NCBI GenBank assembly: GCA_963754045.1
Contig: CAVWEN010000002.1
Location: 1,240,001 to 1,304,000, forward strand
Source: JALZKA01 sp963754045
GTDB taxonomy: Bacteria > Actinomycetota > Thermoleophilia > Solirubrobacterales > 70-9
Length of the DNA stretch: 64,000 nucleotides
Reading direction: 5' to 3'
The stretch's first letter is position 1, and each line of letters starts with the position of its first letter. Both the position numbers and the translations under genes were made by a program. Below, piece after piece: positions 7,641 to 15,937 of the stretch. A model generated the notes under the pieces. The model had not been told where the DNA came from, did no database searches, and saw only the letters and a list, made by a program, of their open reading frames with translations.

Positions 7641-8407
7641 CGGCCGCGGAAGTCGGGCTTGCGCTTCTCCAGGAACGCGTCCATGCCCTCGACCCGGTCC
7701 TCGGTCGCCATCGCGAGCTCGTAGAGGCGGCGCTCGTGGTCTAGTCCCGCCGACAGGCCGCTTTCGTCCGCGGCCAGAACTGCCTGCTTTGCGAGCTTGG
7801 ACGCCAGTGCGGGGCCCGAGGCAACGACGCTCGCGAAATCGATCGCCTCGTTCAGCCACGCTCCGCCCCGCGAGAGCCTGTTGACGATTCCCCACTCGTG
7901 CGCTTCCCTGGCAGAGAAACGCCGCGCGGTCAGCACCAGTTCCATTGCCCGATGCTTGCCCAGTACCTTCGCGAGGCGCTGGGAGCCGCCGCCGCCAGGG
8001 ATGATCCCCAGGGTGATCTCGGGCTGGCCGAACTGCGCATCCTCGTCCGCAACGATCATGTCGCAGGCCAGCGCCAGCTCGCAGCCACCGCCGAGCGCGT
8101 AGCCGGCGACCGCTGCCACCAGCGGGGTGCGGCACGCTGTGAGGCCCTTCCAGAACTGGGCGGTGGGGTGGAAGAGCGCCTCCTCGAACGTTCGTTCGCG
8201 CATCGCACGAATGTCGGCGCCGGCCGCGAACACCGAGTCCGACCCCGCGATCACAATGCAGCCGACGGACTCGTCGTGGTCCAAACGCTCCAGCGCGTCG
8301 CCGAGATCGCCCATCAGCTCGGGGGAGAGGGCGTTGCGCGCCTCCGGGCGATTCAGGCGCAGCACCGTAACCCGCCGGTGCTGCTCTTCGATCAGCAGCT
8401 CGGCCAT
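7637..8407 (-). CDS. Enoyl-CoA hydratase
   Basis: 256 residues, the usual crotonase length. It hydrates trans-2-enoyl-CoA. Seen: the N-terminal RLNRPEARNALSPEL, the oxyanion-hole stretch FAAGADIRAM, the YALGGGCELALACDMIVAD segment carrying the first catalytic Glu, and FGQPEITLGIIPGGGGSQRL with the second. It lies between acyl-CoA dehydrogenase (one base gap upstream) and 3-hydroxyacyl-CoA dehydrogenase (4-base overlap downstream), so the three genes form one beta-oxidation operon. No thiolase gene is in this cluster. Confidence 0.92.
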   Translation of the reverse strand: MAELLIEEQHRRVTVLRLNRPEARNALSPELMGDLGDALERLDHDESVGCIVIAGSDSVFAAGADIRAMRERTFEEALFHPTAQFWKGLTACRTPLVAAVAGYALGGGCELALACDMIVADEDAQFGQPEITLGIIPGGGGSQRLAKVLGKHRAMELVLTARRFSAREAHEWGIVNRLSRGGAWLNEAIDFASVVASGPALASKLAKQAVLAADESGLSAGLDHERRLYELAMATEDRVEGMDAFLEKRKPDFRGR

Positions 8408-9571
8408 CTACTCGTAGGGAAGGAAGGCGGCGATGCCGGTGGCGTCGCGGCCGATGATCAGCTTCTGGATCTGGCTGGTGCCCTCGTAGAGCGTCGTCAC
8501 CCGCGCGTCGCGTAGGTAGCGCTCGACCGGGTGGTCGTCGACGTACCCGGCGCCGCCGTGCACCTGGATCGCCGAGTTGGCGCACTCGATCGCCGACTCG
8601 GTTGCGAAGAGCTTTGCGATCGATGTCTCGATCGTCGAGGGCTTGCCCTGATCCTTCAGGATGCCAGCTCGCCAGACCAGGAGGCGAGCCGCGTCGCGCT
8701 TGACGATCATGTCGGCGATCAGCTCCTGGACGAGCTGGAACCGGGCCAACGGCACCCCGAACTGCTTGCGCTCCGTCGAGTACGAGACCGAGGCGTCCAC
8801 GCACCCGTCGCAGATGCCGACGCACCCCGCCGCCACCGAGTAGCGCCCGGAATCCAGGGCCGTCATCGCGACCTTGAAGCCTTCGCCGATCCCGCCCATC
8901 ATCGCGTCGTCGGGCACCTCGACCCCGTCGAGTGCGATCGAGGCCGTGTCCGAGGCGCGGAGGCCGAGCTTGCCGTGGATCTCCTGTGTCGAGAAGCCCT
9001 CGGATTCGGTGGGAACGAGAAAGCAGGCGAGGCCTTTGGGGCCCGAGCCGGGCTCGGTCTGGGCGAAGATCATCGCGACCTCGGCGAAGTTGGCGAGCGA
9101 GATCCACATCTTCTGGCCGGAGATCCGCCAACCACCGTCGGTCTTTTCGGCCCGGGTACGAAGGCTTGCGGCATCGGAGCCCGTGTCCGGCTCGGTTAGG
9201 CCGAAGCATCCCAGCGCCTCACCGCTGCAGAGCCTTGGCAGCCACCGCAGCTTCTGCTCCTCGGTCGCCCAGCGCTCGATCGAGCCGCAGACGAGCGAGG
9301 TCTGGACCGACACGACGGTCCGGGCAGCGGAGTCGCCGCGACCGACCTGCTCGACGATCAGTCCGTATGAGACGTAGTCGAGCCCGCGGCCTCCGTACTG
9401 CTCGGACACGGGCGCCCCGAGGTAGCCCATCTCCCCGAGCATCGAGGCAAGCTGGCGGTCGAATTTGCCCGAGCGGTCGTTCTCACGGGCGCGATCGACT
9501 ACCTCGCGGTCGACCCACTCGCGGGCGGTCTCGGAGATCAGGCGCTGTTCGTCGGTGAGTTCGAGGTCCAA
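8408..9571 (-). CDS. Acyl-CoA dehydrogenase
   Basis: 387 residues if started at the TTG at 9571, giving the usual family N-terminus (MDLELTDEQRLISETAREWVD). Longer readings into the aminotransferase gene are shadow sequence. A flavoenzyme for the first step of beta-oxidation. Seen: the FAD/substrate region CFGLTEPDTGSDAASLRT, KMWISLANFA, LGLRASDTASIALDGVEVP, the RKQFGVPLARFQLVQ region, and the catalytic Glu in TLYEGTSQIQKLIIGR near the C-terminus. Short-chain or branched-chain acyl substrates are equally possible. The TTG start has no clear Shine-Dalgarno, so it may depend on coupling to the aminotransferase gene 13 bases upstream. Confidence 0.9.
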   Translation of the reverse strand: MDLELTDEQRLISETAREWVDREVVDRARENDRSGKFDRQLASMLGEMGYLGAPVSEQYGGRGLDYVSYGLIVEQVGRGDSAARTVVSVQTSLVCGSIERWATEEQKLRWLPRLCSGEALGCFGLTEPDTGSDAASLRTRAEKTDGGWRISGQKMWISLANFAEVAMIFAQTEPGSGPKGLACFLVPTESEGFSTQEIHGKLGLRASDTASIALDGVEVPDDAMMGGIGEGFKVAMTALDSGRYSVAAGCVGICDGCVDASVSYSTERKQFGVPLARFQLVQELIADMIVKRDAARLLVWRAGILKDQGKPSTIETSIAKLFATESAIECANSAIQVHGGAGYVDDHPVERYLRDARVTTLYEGTSQIQKLIIGRDATGIAAFLPYE

Positions 9572-9584
9572 GGGAGGTCGGAAT

Positions 9585-10379
9585 CTATTCCCCTGCCGCG
9601 AGTTCGCGCTCGACCAGCGCGGCGAACGCTTCGGCGCACTCGCGGGTGCGTTCGCCCGGCCCGGGCAGCTCGGCGCCGTCGATCGCCGAGATCGGCTGCA
9701 CCTCACGAGTCGTCGACGCGAGGAATGCCTCGCTCGCATCGCGCAGCTTGCCGGCTGAGTACACGCCCTCCTCGCACTCCACCGCGTCCAGCAGTCGCTG
9801 GCGTGTGATCGAGTCCAGGATCGGCAGCTCCAGCGAGGGCGTTCGCAAGACGCCGTCGCCGCCTGCCCAGAAGACGGTTGAGGTTGGCGGTTCAAGTACG
9901 ACACCCTCCGGGGTGACGAAGATCGCCTCGTCGGCGCCTCGTTGTTTGGCGATTCGTGTGGCGTGCATGTTCGCGGCGTAGGAGAGCGACTTGACACGGT
10001 TGAGGATCACGGTCGGCGAGTAGGTGACGGTCGCGGCCGTAACGCTGTTGGCACGAGGTGCAAGTCGCTCGATCAGCAGCAGCCGCCGGCCGCCCCGCGT
10101 GGAGACGACGCGGAGTTGGGCATCGTCGGCGCCATGGCGCTCGAGGAACGGCTTGAGCTCAGCCTCGATCGCGGCGCGATCGACCTCGAGGTCGATCGCC
10201 GCGGCCGACCGTTCGAGGCGGTCGAGGTGGTCGCCGAGGGCGAACGGGCGACCCGAATAGAGCCTGATCACTTCGAACACGCCATCACCGCGGAAGAGCC
10301 CGTCGTCGGGCAATGGCAGGACGGCCTCAACCGTAGGCGTGATCGTTCCGTCCACGCTGGTGATCTCGGCCACGGCCAC
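9585..10379 (-). CDS. Class IV PLP aminotransferase (branched-chain aminotransferase / ADC lyase family)
   Basis: 264 residues. Seen: the fold-IV layout with LFRGDGVFEVIRLYSGRPFALGDHLDRL near the N-terminus, PLP lysine probably in ILNRVKSLSYAANM, and the phosphate-binding EAIFVTPEGVVLEPPTSTVF. The family includes branched-chain amino acid aminotransferase, D-amino acid aminotransferase and 4-amino-4-deoxychorismate lyase; the short length fits the latter two better than IlvE. It is the first gene of the operon that continues with beta-oxidation genes, so a role in branched-chain amino acid or acyl metabolism is possible. A TAGTGT hexamer six bases before the GTG suggests a leaderless transcript. 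Confidence 0.82.
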   Translation of the reverse strand: MAVAEITSVDGTITPTVEAVLPLPDDGLFRGDGVFEVIRLYSGRPFALGDHLDRLERSAAAIDLEVDRAAIEAELKPFLERHGADDAQLRVVSTRGGRRLLLIERLAPRANSVTAATVTYSPTVILNRVKSLSYAANMHATRIAKQRGADEAIFVTPEGVVLEPPTSTVFWAGGDGVLRTPSLELPILDSITRQRLLDAVECEEGVYSAGKLRDASEAFLASTTREVQPISAIDGAELPGPGERTRECAEAFAALVERELAAGE

Positions 10380-10385
10380 GAGGCG

Positions 10386-10391
10386 ACACTA
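10386..10391 (-). promoter_or_regulatory. -10-like TAGTGT before aminotransferase operon
   Basis: TAGTGT on the minus strand ends six bases before the GTG at 10379. It is the likely promoter for the aminotransferase and beta-oxidation genes. Confidence 0.45.
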
Positions 10392-10597
10392 GCCCATCAG
10401 TGCCGCGTCCAGCCAACTCTGGTTGCAACCAGAGCTGCCATCCGGCAATCGCGGTATCGTGGGTGCCGGGATGGGGTGTACCCTCCCCGATACGTAGTAG
10501 GCTGCTGGCTGGCCGGCCAAGGATGGCTCCATCACCGCCCAAGAGGGGCACTCGCCGGATTACATTTGTTTACGAACCTCTTGGGAGGCTGAGACCA

Positions 10598-11992
10598 GTG
10601 ATCGGACCGAAGAAACTTTGGGTGGCGATGGGGGTCGCAGCCTGCGCGATGGCCCTGGCGTTGCCGTCAGCCGCGAGCGCAGGGCTCGTGGACGACCTGT
10701 TCGGCGGCGTCAAGAACACGGTGGACAACACCGTCACGGACCTGCTGGGCGGCGGCGCCAAGCCAGCCCCGACGCCCGCTCCAGCCACGGGTGGCTCCGG
10801 TGCGACGCCGGCCCCGCTCGCGTCCGAGGAGGATCCGGCGATCGACGGCACCGATCCTCACGCGCAGGGTGAGGTTCTCGACGTCGGGTTGGAGAACCCA
10901 TTGCTCCCGCCAGAGGTCATCATCGGCCAGTCGCGTGGATCGCAGGACGGCGGCGGCGACTACAGCGGCCAGATCATCATCGCGTCGGCGCTCGGCATCG
11001 ACATCGGGGTCGTGAACACCGCGGAGGGCGAGACTCAGGACACGCCGACGGCGGCGCTGAACGACGCGCTCGACGCGCTCTGCACGCCGGGTCTCGTCTG
11101 CCTCGACGTTCTCGACTACAACTCGACCTCGACCGGGAACGGCTCGTTTAACCGGTTCTCGGTCGCCGAGGCGAACGTCGGCGACGGCCTCGTCCAGACC
11201 GGGTTGCTCCAGTCAGAGGGCAACATCTCCGACAACGGGAGCTGCCAGACCGCGAACTCGTCGTCGAGCGTCGCCAGTCTGGGGGTGGGGGGCGGCGTTC
11301 TGGGAGCGGATGCGCTCGAATCGGAATCCGAGTCGCGTGCATGCCGAAACTCGGCGAACGATTCTGCGAGCGCGAGCTCGAGGGTCGTGAACCTGAGTGG
11401 CGCGATCGCCCCTATCCAGGAAGTCATCCCGCTGGTATTGCAGACCTGCGATCCGACTGCGGAGAGCGCGTTCGTAGCGCTTGGAATCCCGGGTCTCATC
11501 GACGGCTACTGCAACGCCGACGACACGAACGGCTCCCAAGCCGACGCGCCGTACAACACGCGCAAGGCTTTGGGGGCGGACCTCCTTCCGGCCATTATCG
11601 CGTTCATTCAGGTTGGAATCAGCCTCGACCTCGACGCGGCCGCATCCGAGACGCTGGCGAGGGCGCCCGAGGGCCCGGATCCGGTCTGCCCGGACCCGGC
11701 CAACCCGGTCTGCGACGAGGATCCGGAGTGCCCCGACGCGAGCAATCCGGCCTGCGACCCGGACGAGGAGTGCCCGGACGCGGACAATCCCGATTGCCCG
11801 ACGGACGAGTGCCCGGACGCGGACAATCCCGATTGCCCGGACGGGCCCGACGGCCCTAGCGCCGACAGTCCCGAGGGGCTGCCGTTTACCGGCGCCGACA
11901 TCGGCGTGCTCGGCCTTTTCGGACTCGCTGTCATGGGCAGTGGTCTCGGCCTGATGGCGGTGCTCGACCGGCGCCGCGCATCACGGACCTAG
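10598..11992 (+). CDS. LPFTG-anchored secreted surface protein with Cys/Asp/Pro repeats
   Basis: 464 residues. The GTG at 10598 is chosen because GGGAGG lies nine bases upstream and it gives a clean signal peptide (KKLWVAMGVAACAMALALPSAASA). Seen in order: signal peptide; a Gly/Pro/Ala-rich linker; a long acidic, Ser/Asn-rich region (about 90-340) without transmembrane helices; a repeat tract of about 70 residues built on C-P-D-A-x-N-P-x-C; then LPFTG, a hydrophobic helix and an RRRASRT tail. That ending is a sortase sorting signal, so the protein is probably linked to peptidoglycan. The function of the ectodomain is not recognised. No sortase gene is in the window. A hairpin follows the stop. 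Confidence 0.8.
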   Translation: MIGPKKLWVAMGVAACAMALALPSAASAGLVDDLFGGVKNTVDNTVTDLLGGGAKPAPTPAPATGGSGATPAPLASEEDPAIDGTDPHAQGEVLDVGLENPLLPPEVIIGQSRGSQDGGGDYSGQIIIASALGIDIGVVNTAEGETQDTPTAALNDALDALCTPGLVCLDVLDYNSTSTGNGSFNRFSVAEANVGDGLVQTGLLQSEGNISDNGSCQTANSSSSVASLGVGGGVLGADALESESESRACRNSANDSASASSRVVNLSGAIAPIQEVIPLVLQTCDPTAESAFVALGIPGLIDGYCNADDTNGSQADAPYNTRKALGADLLPAIIAFIQVGISLDLDAAASETLARAPEGPDPVCPDPANPVCDEDPECPDASNPACDPDEECPDADNPDCPTDECPDADNPDCPDGPDGPSADSPEGLPFTGADIGVLGLFGLAVMGSGLGLMAVLDRRRASRT

Positions 11993-12016
11993 TTCCTACC
12001 CGGAACTGGAAGGCGA

Positions 12017-12042
12017 GGCGGGCGTGATCTCTCGCGCCCGCC
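12017..12042 (+). terminator. Hairpin after the LPFTG gene
   Basis: GGCGGGCG (12017-12024) and CGCCCGCC (12035-12042) are complementary around a ten-base loop, 24 bases after the stop. No T-run follows, as is common in high-GC actinobacteria. Confidence 0.45.
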
Positions 12043-12079
12043 GATTCGCCGGTCCGGCCGCCGCTTCAGGATCGCTCTC

Positions 12080-12658
12080 GTGCCCGAGATAGATCGAGCG
12101 ATCTGGAAGCGCCGCGTCGTGCTTATGGCGGTGATCGGCTTGGGCGTCGCGATCCCGCTCACGATTGCTCTACGTGGTGGTGAGCCCGTGGACCTCCCGG
12201 CAGCGATCGAGGCACCAAAGCTCGGCGAGATTCAGTTCGATCGTCGCCTGGGGGTCGAGATGCGCCTGCCGCCCGGTTGGAAGACCAGGTTCAAGGGCGC
12301 CCAGCTCGAGCTGCGATCCGGCGACGGGAGCGCGACTATCGGAATCTCCGCTCCGGCCGGACCCGCTGCCGCCCAAGGGTTGCGCGTGGCGACGCTGGCC
12401 CGGCTGAAGACCGACTACAAGGACCTGAAGGTCGTGCAGGGGGTCAAACGTTCCCAGGTGGGCGGGCTCAGGGCTCAGACAACGGCGATTGCTGCTCGTC
12501 AGCCAGGTGAGCGCGGGTCCGATCTGAGGATTCTCCTGAGCACTGCTCGCGGTGAGAAGCGTTCGTACCTGGTGCTCGTATTCGCGGCCGCACCGAACCC
12601 GGGTCAGGCGATCGTCGAAGCGCAAGCGGTGCTGAACGACATCCGCTTCGTCGGTTGA
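12080..12658 (+). CDS. Membrane-anchored hypothetical protein
   Basis: 192 residues from a GTG. Seen: a basic N-terminus, one transmembrane helix (about 12-31), and a soluble extracytoplasmic part with alternating beta-prone segments such as VEMRLPPGWKTRF and LELRSGDGSATIGISAP. This arrangement resembles lipid- or membrane-tethered domains that begin with a beta-sandwich (for example PsbP/DUF1795-like), but I do not recognise a family with confidence. It is 16 bases upstream of the next small membrane protein. Function unknown. Confidence 0.6.
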   Translation: MPEIDRAIWKRRVVLMAVIGLGVAIPLTIALRGGEPVDLPAAIEAPKLGEIQFDRRLGVEMRLPPGWKTRFKGAQLELRSGDGSATIGISAPAGPAAAQGLRVATLARLKTDYKDLKVVQGVKRSQVGGLRAQTTAIAARQPGERGSDLRILLSTARGEKRSYLVLVFAAAPNPGQAIVEAQAVLNDIRFVG

Positions 12659-12662
12659 GGCG

Positions 12663-12668
12663 TACCCT
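12663..12668 (+). promoter_or_regulatory. -10-like TACCCT before 12675 gene
   Basis: TACCCT ends six bases before the ATG at 12675; no Shine-Dalgarno. Confidence 0.45.
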
Positions 12669-12674
12669 CTCCTA

Positions 12675-12998
12675 ATGGAGTTCATCCTCGCCTCGTTCGG
12701 GATGGTCGCTGTGGTCGTCCTCCTTCTCGTGCTGGTGGCCCGCGCGTATCCGGGCAGCGGCGCCGACCTCGTGGACTGGAAGCCGACGCGCTCCTACGAG
12801 GTGGAGGCCGAACTCGAGCACGACGAGGTCAGGCAGATGCTCGAGGCACAAAATGAGTATCGCCGCAAGCGGGGCGCCGACGAGATCACCGAGGTGGACG
12901 CACAGCGGATGGCGGCCGAGGATGACAAGGTGCGCGAGAAGGCCCGCGTTCGCAGTGAGGAGAACCTCGCCAAGATCCAGCGACGCCGCGGCTACTGA
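12675..12998 (+). CDS. Small membrane protein with a charged helical tail
   Basis: 107 residues. Seen: an N-terminal transmembrane helix (4-25), then a highly charged region rich in Glu, Arg and Lys predicted to be helical (EAELEHDEVRQMLEAQNEYRRKRG and onward), without catalytic motifs. It is unrecognised. It lies in a short same-strand run of three hypothetical genes. TACCCT six bases before the ATG suggests a leaderless transcript. Confidence 0.6.
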   Translation: MEFILASFGMVAVVVLLLVLVARAYPGSGADLVDWKPTRSYEVEAELEHDEVRQMLEAQNEYRRKRGADEITEVDAQRMAAEDDKVREKARVRSEENLAKIQRRRGY

Positions 12999-13007
12999 GC
13001 CGAGGCG

Positions 13008-13502
13008 ATGGCGCGAGCCCTGATCGTCGGCTGCGGGTGCCGTGGCCGTGCACTCGGTACGGAGTTGCTCGCCGAGGGTTGGCAGGTTCGGGGCACGTCA
13101 CGCACGTCGGCCGGGTGCCGGCTGGTCGAGGAGGCGGGAATCGAGCCCGCTCCGGCTGACCCGGACCGGGTCGGAACGATCCTCGACCACGTGGGAGACG
13201 TCGCGGTCGTGGTGTGGGCACTTGGCTCAGCGACGGGCGCCCTCGAGCTGGTCGAGGCCATCAACGGACCTCGTCTGGGGCGAGTGCTGGAGAAGCTGGT
13301 GGATACGCCGGTGCGGGGTTTCGTCTACGAGCGCGTCGGTACGGCCGGTGCAACGGTGCTCGAAGCCGGCACGACCATCGTGGCCGCGGCGTCGAGCACC
13401 TGGCGGATTCCCACGGCGTTCATCGATCACGAACCGAACGATCATGCGGGATGGGTGGCGGCGGGGTTGGCGGCCGTCGACGAAGTTATCCGGGGCGGAT
13501 AG
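13008..13502 (+). CDS. Rossmann-fold NAD(P)-binding-like protein
   Basis: 164 residues. Seen: an N-terminal nucleotide-binding turn IVGCGCRGRALGTELLAEGWQVRGTSRT, where G-x-G-x-x-G is read as GCGCRG, followed by an acidic/beta pattern (DHVGDVAVVVWALGSATG) as in atypical short-chain dehydrogenases and NAD-dependent epimerases. It is short, with no YxxxK catalytic pair visible, so it may bind a nucleotide without being a dehydrogenase. The gene ends two bases before the stop of the convergent gene at 13505. Confidence 0.6.
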   Translation: MARALIVGCGCRGRALGTELLAEGWQVRGTSRTSAGCRLVEEAGIEPAPADPDRVGTILDHVGDVAVVVWALGSATGALELVEAINGPRLGRVLEKLVDTPVRGFVYERVGTAGATVLEAGTTIVAAASSTWRIPTAFIDHEPNDHAGWVAAGLAAVDEVIRGG

Positions 13503-13504
13503 GT

Positions 13505-14065
13505 CTACTCGAGGCGCGCGGGCGGAGTCTGTGCCGCATCGGCCTGGGCCCAGGGGGCCTTGGCCTCATTTACCTCGGGTGGTGCATCGAGGTCGTCGAC
13601 GAGGATCTTCCCCCCGATGACGAGGCCGAGCAGCACCGCGACGAAGATGCCGTACAGGGTTGCCTGCTTGGCCAGGCTGGGGCTGTAGCTGCCTCCCACC
13701 ACCGTGCGGCGCTTGTCGAGCCCCATGGCGTCGACCTGGCTGGCATTGCCGCGCTCGAGGCGGACCTCGGGCGGCTCGAGTTCGATCACGGTGTTCGGAC
13801 CGATTGAGGGCGCGGACGGAATATCGTCGCCCTTGAGCACCGTCACGTTGTCGTCGGCTTTCTCACTGGACCGCTCGTCGTTTCCGCGGTCGAACGTTGC
13901 GGTGGATCCGGTCGAATCGGAGAGCTGGACCTGCGCGTCGCCGACGGCCGTGGCCAGCTCGTCCTTGTTCATCGAGCTGCGGCCGGTGATCTCCAGCTCG
14001 GATGCGCGGTCGCGCAACTCCGCGACCGTCAGATCTTCGAGGGAGGACTCTGCATCCTTCGCCAT
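13505..14065 (-). CDS. Membrane protein with Rho-N/SAP-like N-terminal motif
   Basis: 186 residues from the ATG at 14065. Seen: an N-terminal helical motif LEDLTVAELRDRASELEITGRSSMNKDELATAV (about 9-41), which resembles the Rho N-terminal/SAP-like nucleic-acid-binding helix pair; a Ser/Asp-rich linker; one transmembrane helix (about 140-160, LYGIFVAVLLGLVIGGKIL); and a short acidic tail. A nucleic-acid-like motif joined to a membrane anchor is unusual, and the role is unknown. TAGAGT seven bases before the ATG suggests a leaderless mRNA. Confidence 0.62.
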   Translation of the reverse strand: MAKDAESSLEDLTVAELRDRASELEITGRSSMNKDELATAVGDAQVQLSDSTGSTATFDRGNDERSSEKADDNVTVLKGDDIPSAPSIGPNTVIELEPPEVRLERGNASQVDAMGLDKRRTVVGGSYSPSLAKQATLYGIFVAVLLGLVIGGKILVDDLDAPPEVNEAKAPWAQADAAQTPPARLE

Positions 14066-14072
14066 GGGTAGA

Positions 14073-14078
14073 ACTCTA
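14073..14078 (-). promoter_or_regulatory. -10-like TAGAGT before 14065 gene
   Basis: TAGAGT on the minus strand ends seven bases before the ATG at 14065. Confidence 0.4.
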
Positions 14079-14678
14079 ACGCTGCCCGCGGGCGCCCGCG
14101 CCGCCGGCCTCGATTCGTGCGAGCAGCTCGCCCAGAATGCGCGCGGTTGCGCCCCACACGAGATGCTCGGCGACGACATAGGTGGGCGTGCGGATCGGAA
14201 CCCCGCGCCGGACGAGTCGGCGCATCGCGTACCCGTCGCGCAGCGCGTCGAGTTCGAACGCGAGCACCGTCTCGACCTCCGCCGGACTCGGCTCCAGCGC
14301 CAATTCGGACGGGTGGGAGACGAGCCCGACGATGGGGTGGACCTTGTAGTTGGTCACGAACGTCCCGATCGGAGGCAGCGCACCCAACACGTCCACGCGC
14401 GAGCGGTCCAGGCCGATCTCCTCCTCTGCCTCGCGCACTGCGGTCTCCAGGTAGCTCTCGCCCTCGTCGCGGCGCCCACCCGGAAAGGAGATCTCGCCGG
14501 CGTGGCGCCGCAGGTCGTGGCGGCGTTCGGTGAGGATTACGCCGGGGTCGTCGGGCCAGTCGTAGATCGGAACAAGGACGGCGGCGTCCACGCGTCCCGA
14601 TGCGTCCATGCCTGCGGCCTCTTCGAGGCTGAGCAGGGTCGCTCCGAGCTGCTCCCGCACCTGCGCGCTCAGATCCAT
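14076..14678 (-). CDS. CoA pyrophosphatase-type Nudix hydrolase
   Basis: 200 residues. It probably cleaves CoA or related dinucleotides to phosphopantetheine and nucleoside bisphosphate. Seen: the Nudix box GGRRDEGESYLETAVREAEEEIGL (about 64-87), directly preceded by LRRHAGEISFPGG, the signature that marks the NudL/CoAse subgroup. Length is typical for that group. It lies on the minus strand between the SDR and the Rho-N-like gene and may be co-transcribed with neither; the gap to the SDR is 64 bases. Confidence 0.85.
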   Translation of the reverse strand: MDLSAQVREQLGATLLSLEEAAGMDASGRVDAAVLVPIYDWPDDPGVILTERRHDLRRHAGEISFPGGRRDEGESYLETAVREAEEEIGLDRSRVDVLGALPPIGTFVTNYKVHPIVGLVSHPSELALEPSPAEVETVLAFELDALRDGYAMRRLVRRGVPIRTPTYVVAEHLVWGATARILGELLARIEAGGAGARGQR

Positions 14679-14742
14679 GGCCCTTCGTCCTCGCCGCGCG
14701 GGCGCCCCGAAAGCATGTGACGCTCGCGCGCCCGGCTCCGCC

Positions 14743-15534
14743 TCAGATGATCACCTGGACGGTGCCGCCGTCCACGCTCCAGGCCGACCCGGCCACGTAG
14801 GAGGCCTGCTCCGAGCACAGGAACGCGATCACGGCGCCGACCTCGGCCGGCTCGGCCAGCCGGCCGATCGGCCGGGAGGAACCGGCATCCTCGAGCGCCT
14901 GCGCGCGCGACGAAGCCCCTGAGAGTTCGCGCGACTGGTCGAGGAGTCCGCCGGGCTCCATCCACATCTCCGACGCGGTCGGACCGGGGCAGACCGCGTT
15001 CACCAGCACGCCGTCCTTCGCGTAGAGATCGGCGTAGAGGCGCGAGAGCGACAGCTCTGCGGCCTTGGCGACGGAGTACTCGCCCATCAGCGGAGACGGG
15101 CGCTTGCCCGCGGTGGATGCGACGTTGACGATCCGCCCCCAGCCACGCTCGCGCATGCGGGGCACTGCGGCACGCATCATGCGCATCGGCGCCATCACGT
15201 AGAGCTCCCATGCCCGATGCCAGTCCTCGTCCGGAATCTCGTCCAATGGCCGCCAGGTTGCCACTCCGGCGTTGTTGACCACGACGTCGAGCTTGCCGAA
15301 CGCTTCGGCGGCTGCGGTGACGATGCGCTCGGCAGCGTCGTCGTCGGTTACGTCCAGGGCCAGCGCCGCGGCGTTGCCCTCGCATCCCGCGACCGCGTCG
15401 GAGAGCCGCTCGGCGTCGCGAGCCACGAGCAGCACCGACGCATCCGCAGCGCAGAGGCGACGCGCGACGTCCAGCCCGATCCCCCGGCTGGCGCCGGTGA
15501 CGACGCACGAGCGCCCCTGTAAACCGAGGTCCAT
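14743..15534 (-). CDS. Short-chain dehydrogenase/reductase
   Basis: 263 residues from the ATG at 15534. Seen: NAD(P)-binding VVTGASRGIGLDVA (about 11-24), NNAGVATW, the catalytic Ser in IVNVASTAG, the YSVAKAA active site (Y-x-x-x-K), and a typical C-terminal FLCSEQASYVAGSAWSVDGG. It is a classical SDR of the FabG/3-oxoacyl reductase-like group; the substrate is unknown. The start lies one base after the stop of the OsmC gene, so these two and the cobalamin adenosyltransferase gene form an operon. Confidence 0.88.
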   Translation of the reverse strand: MDLGLQGRSCVVTGASRGIGLDVARRLCAADASVLLVARDAERLSDAVAGCEGNAAALALDVTDDDAAERIVTAAAEAFGKLDVVVNNAGVATWRPLDEIPDEDWHRAWELYVMAPMRMMRAAVPRMRERGWGRIVNVASTAGKRPSPLMGEYSVAKAAELSLSRLYADLYAKDGVLVNAVCPGPTASEMWMEPGGLLDQSRELSGASSRAQALEDAGSSRPIGRLAEPAEVGAVIAFLCSEQASYVAGSAWSVDGGTVQVII

Positions 15535-15535
15535 T

Positions 15536-15937
15536 TCAGCAGGGCTCGACGCGGTCCGAGATACGAATGTCGACCTCGCCGGCCAGCGCCTTGTGGACCG
15601 GGCACTTGGTGGCCACCACGCGGAGCCTCTCGAGCTGCTCTGGGTCCAGGCCAGATGGGCAGCGCAACGTGACGTCGAACGCGCTCGGAGCGGGACCCTC
15701 GTAGGAGATGTCCACCACAACCTCCAGCTCGCCCACGTCCCAGCCCTTGCGGTCCGCATACATCTCGGCGGTGATCGCCGTGCAGGCGGCCAGGGCCGAG
15801 CCCAACGCACGGACCGGGGAGGGCCCCGCGTCGTTGCCGCCCTTCGATTCGGGCTCGTCGATCACGATGCTGTGCCCGCCCTCGATCTCGACGTCATGCG
15901 TGTAGCCGGAGCGTCGTCTGGCAACGACCCGGACCAT
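15536..15937 (-). CDS. OsmC-family peroxide-detoxifying protein
   Basis: 133 residues. OsmC/Ohr proteins reduce organic hydroperoxides with two cysteines. Seen: the N-terminal strand HDVEIEGGHSIVIDEP, the helix segment ALGSALAACTAITAEMYADRKG with the first cysteine, and VVATKCPVHKAL with the second, in the spacing of the YhfA-like subgroup. It overlaps the stop/start of the adenosyltransferase gene by one base (15937) and precedes the SDR, so it is mid-operon. Confidence 0.87.
   Translation of the reverse strand: MVRVVARRRSGYTHDVEIEGGHSIVIDEPESKGGNDAGPSPVRALGSALAACTAITAEMYADRKGWDVGELEVVVDISYEGPAPSAFDVTLRCPSGLDPEQLERLRVVATKCPVHKALAGEVDIRISDRVEPC

Noticed and set aside
6480..9209. One continuous minus-strand frame of about 909 codons across three beta-oxidation genes
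   Set aside because: Only the last 386 residues are a real protein; the rest reads the acyl-CoA dehydrogenase and hydratase genes out of frame and is Arg/Gly-rich shadow sequence.
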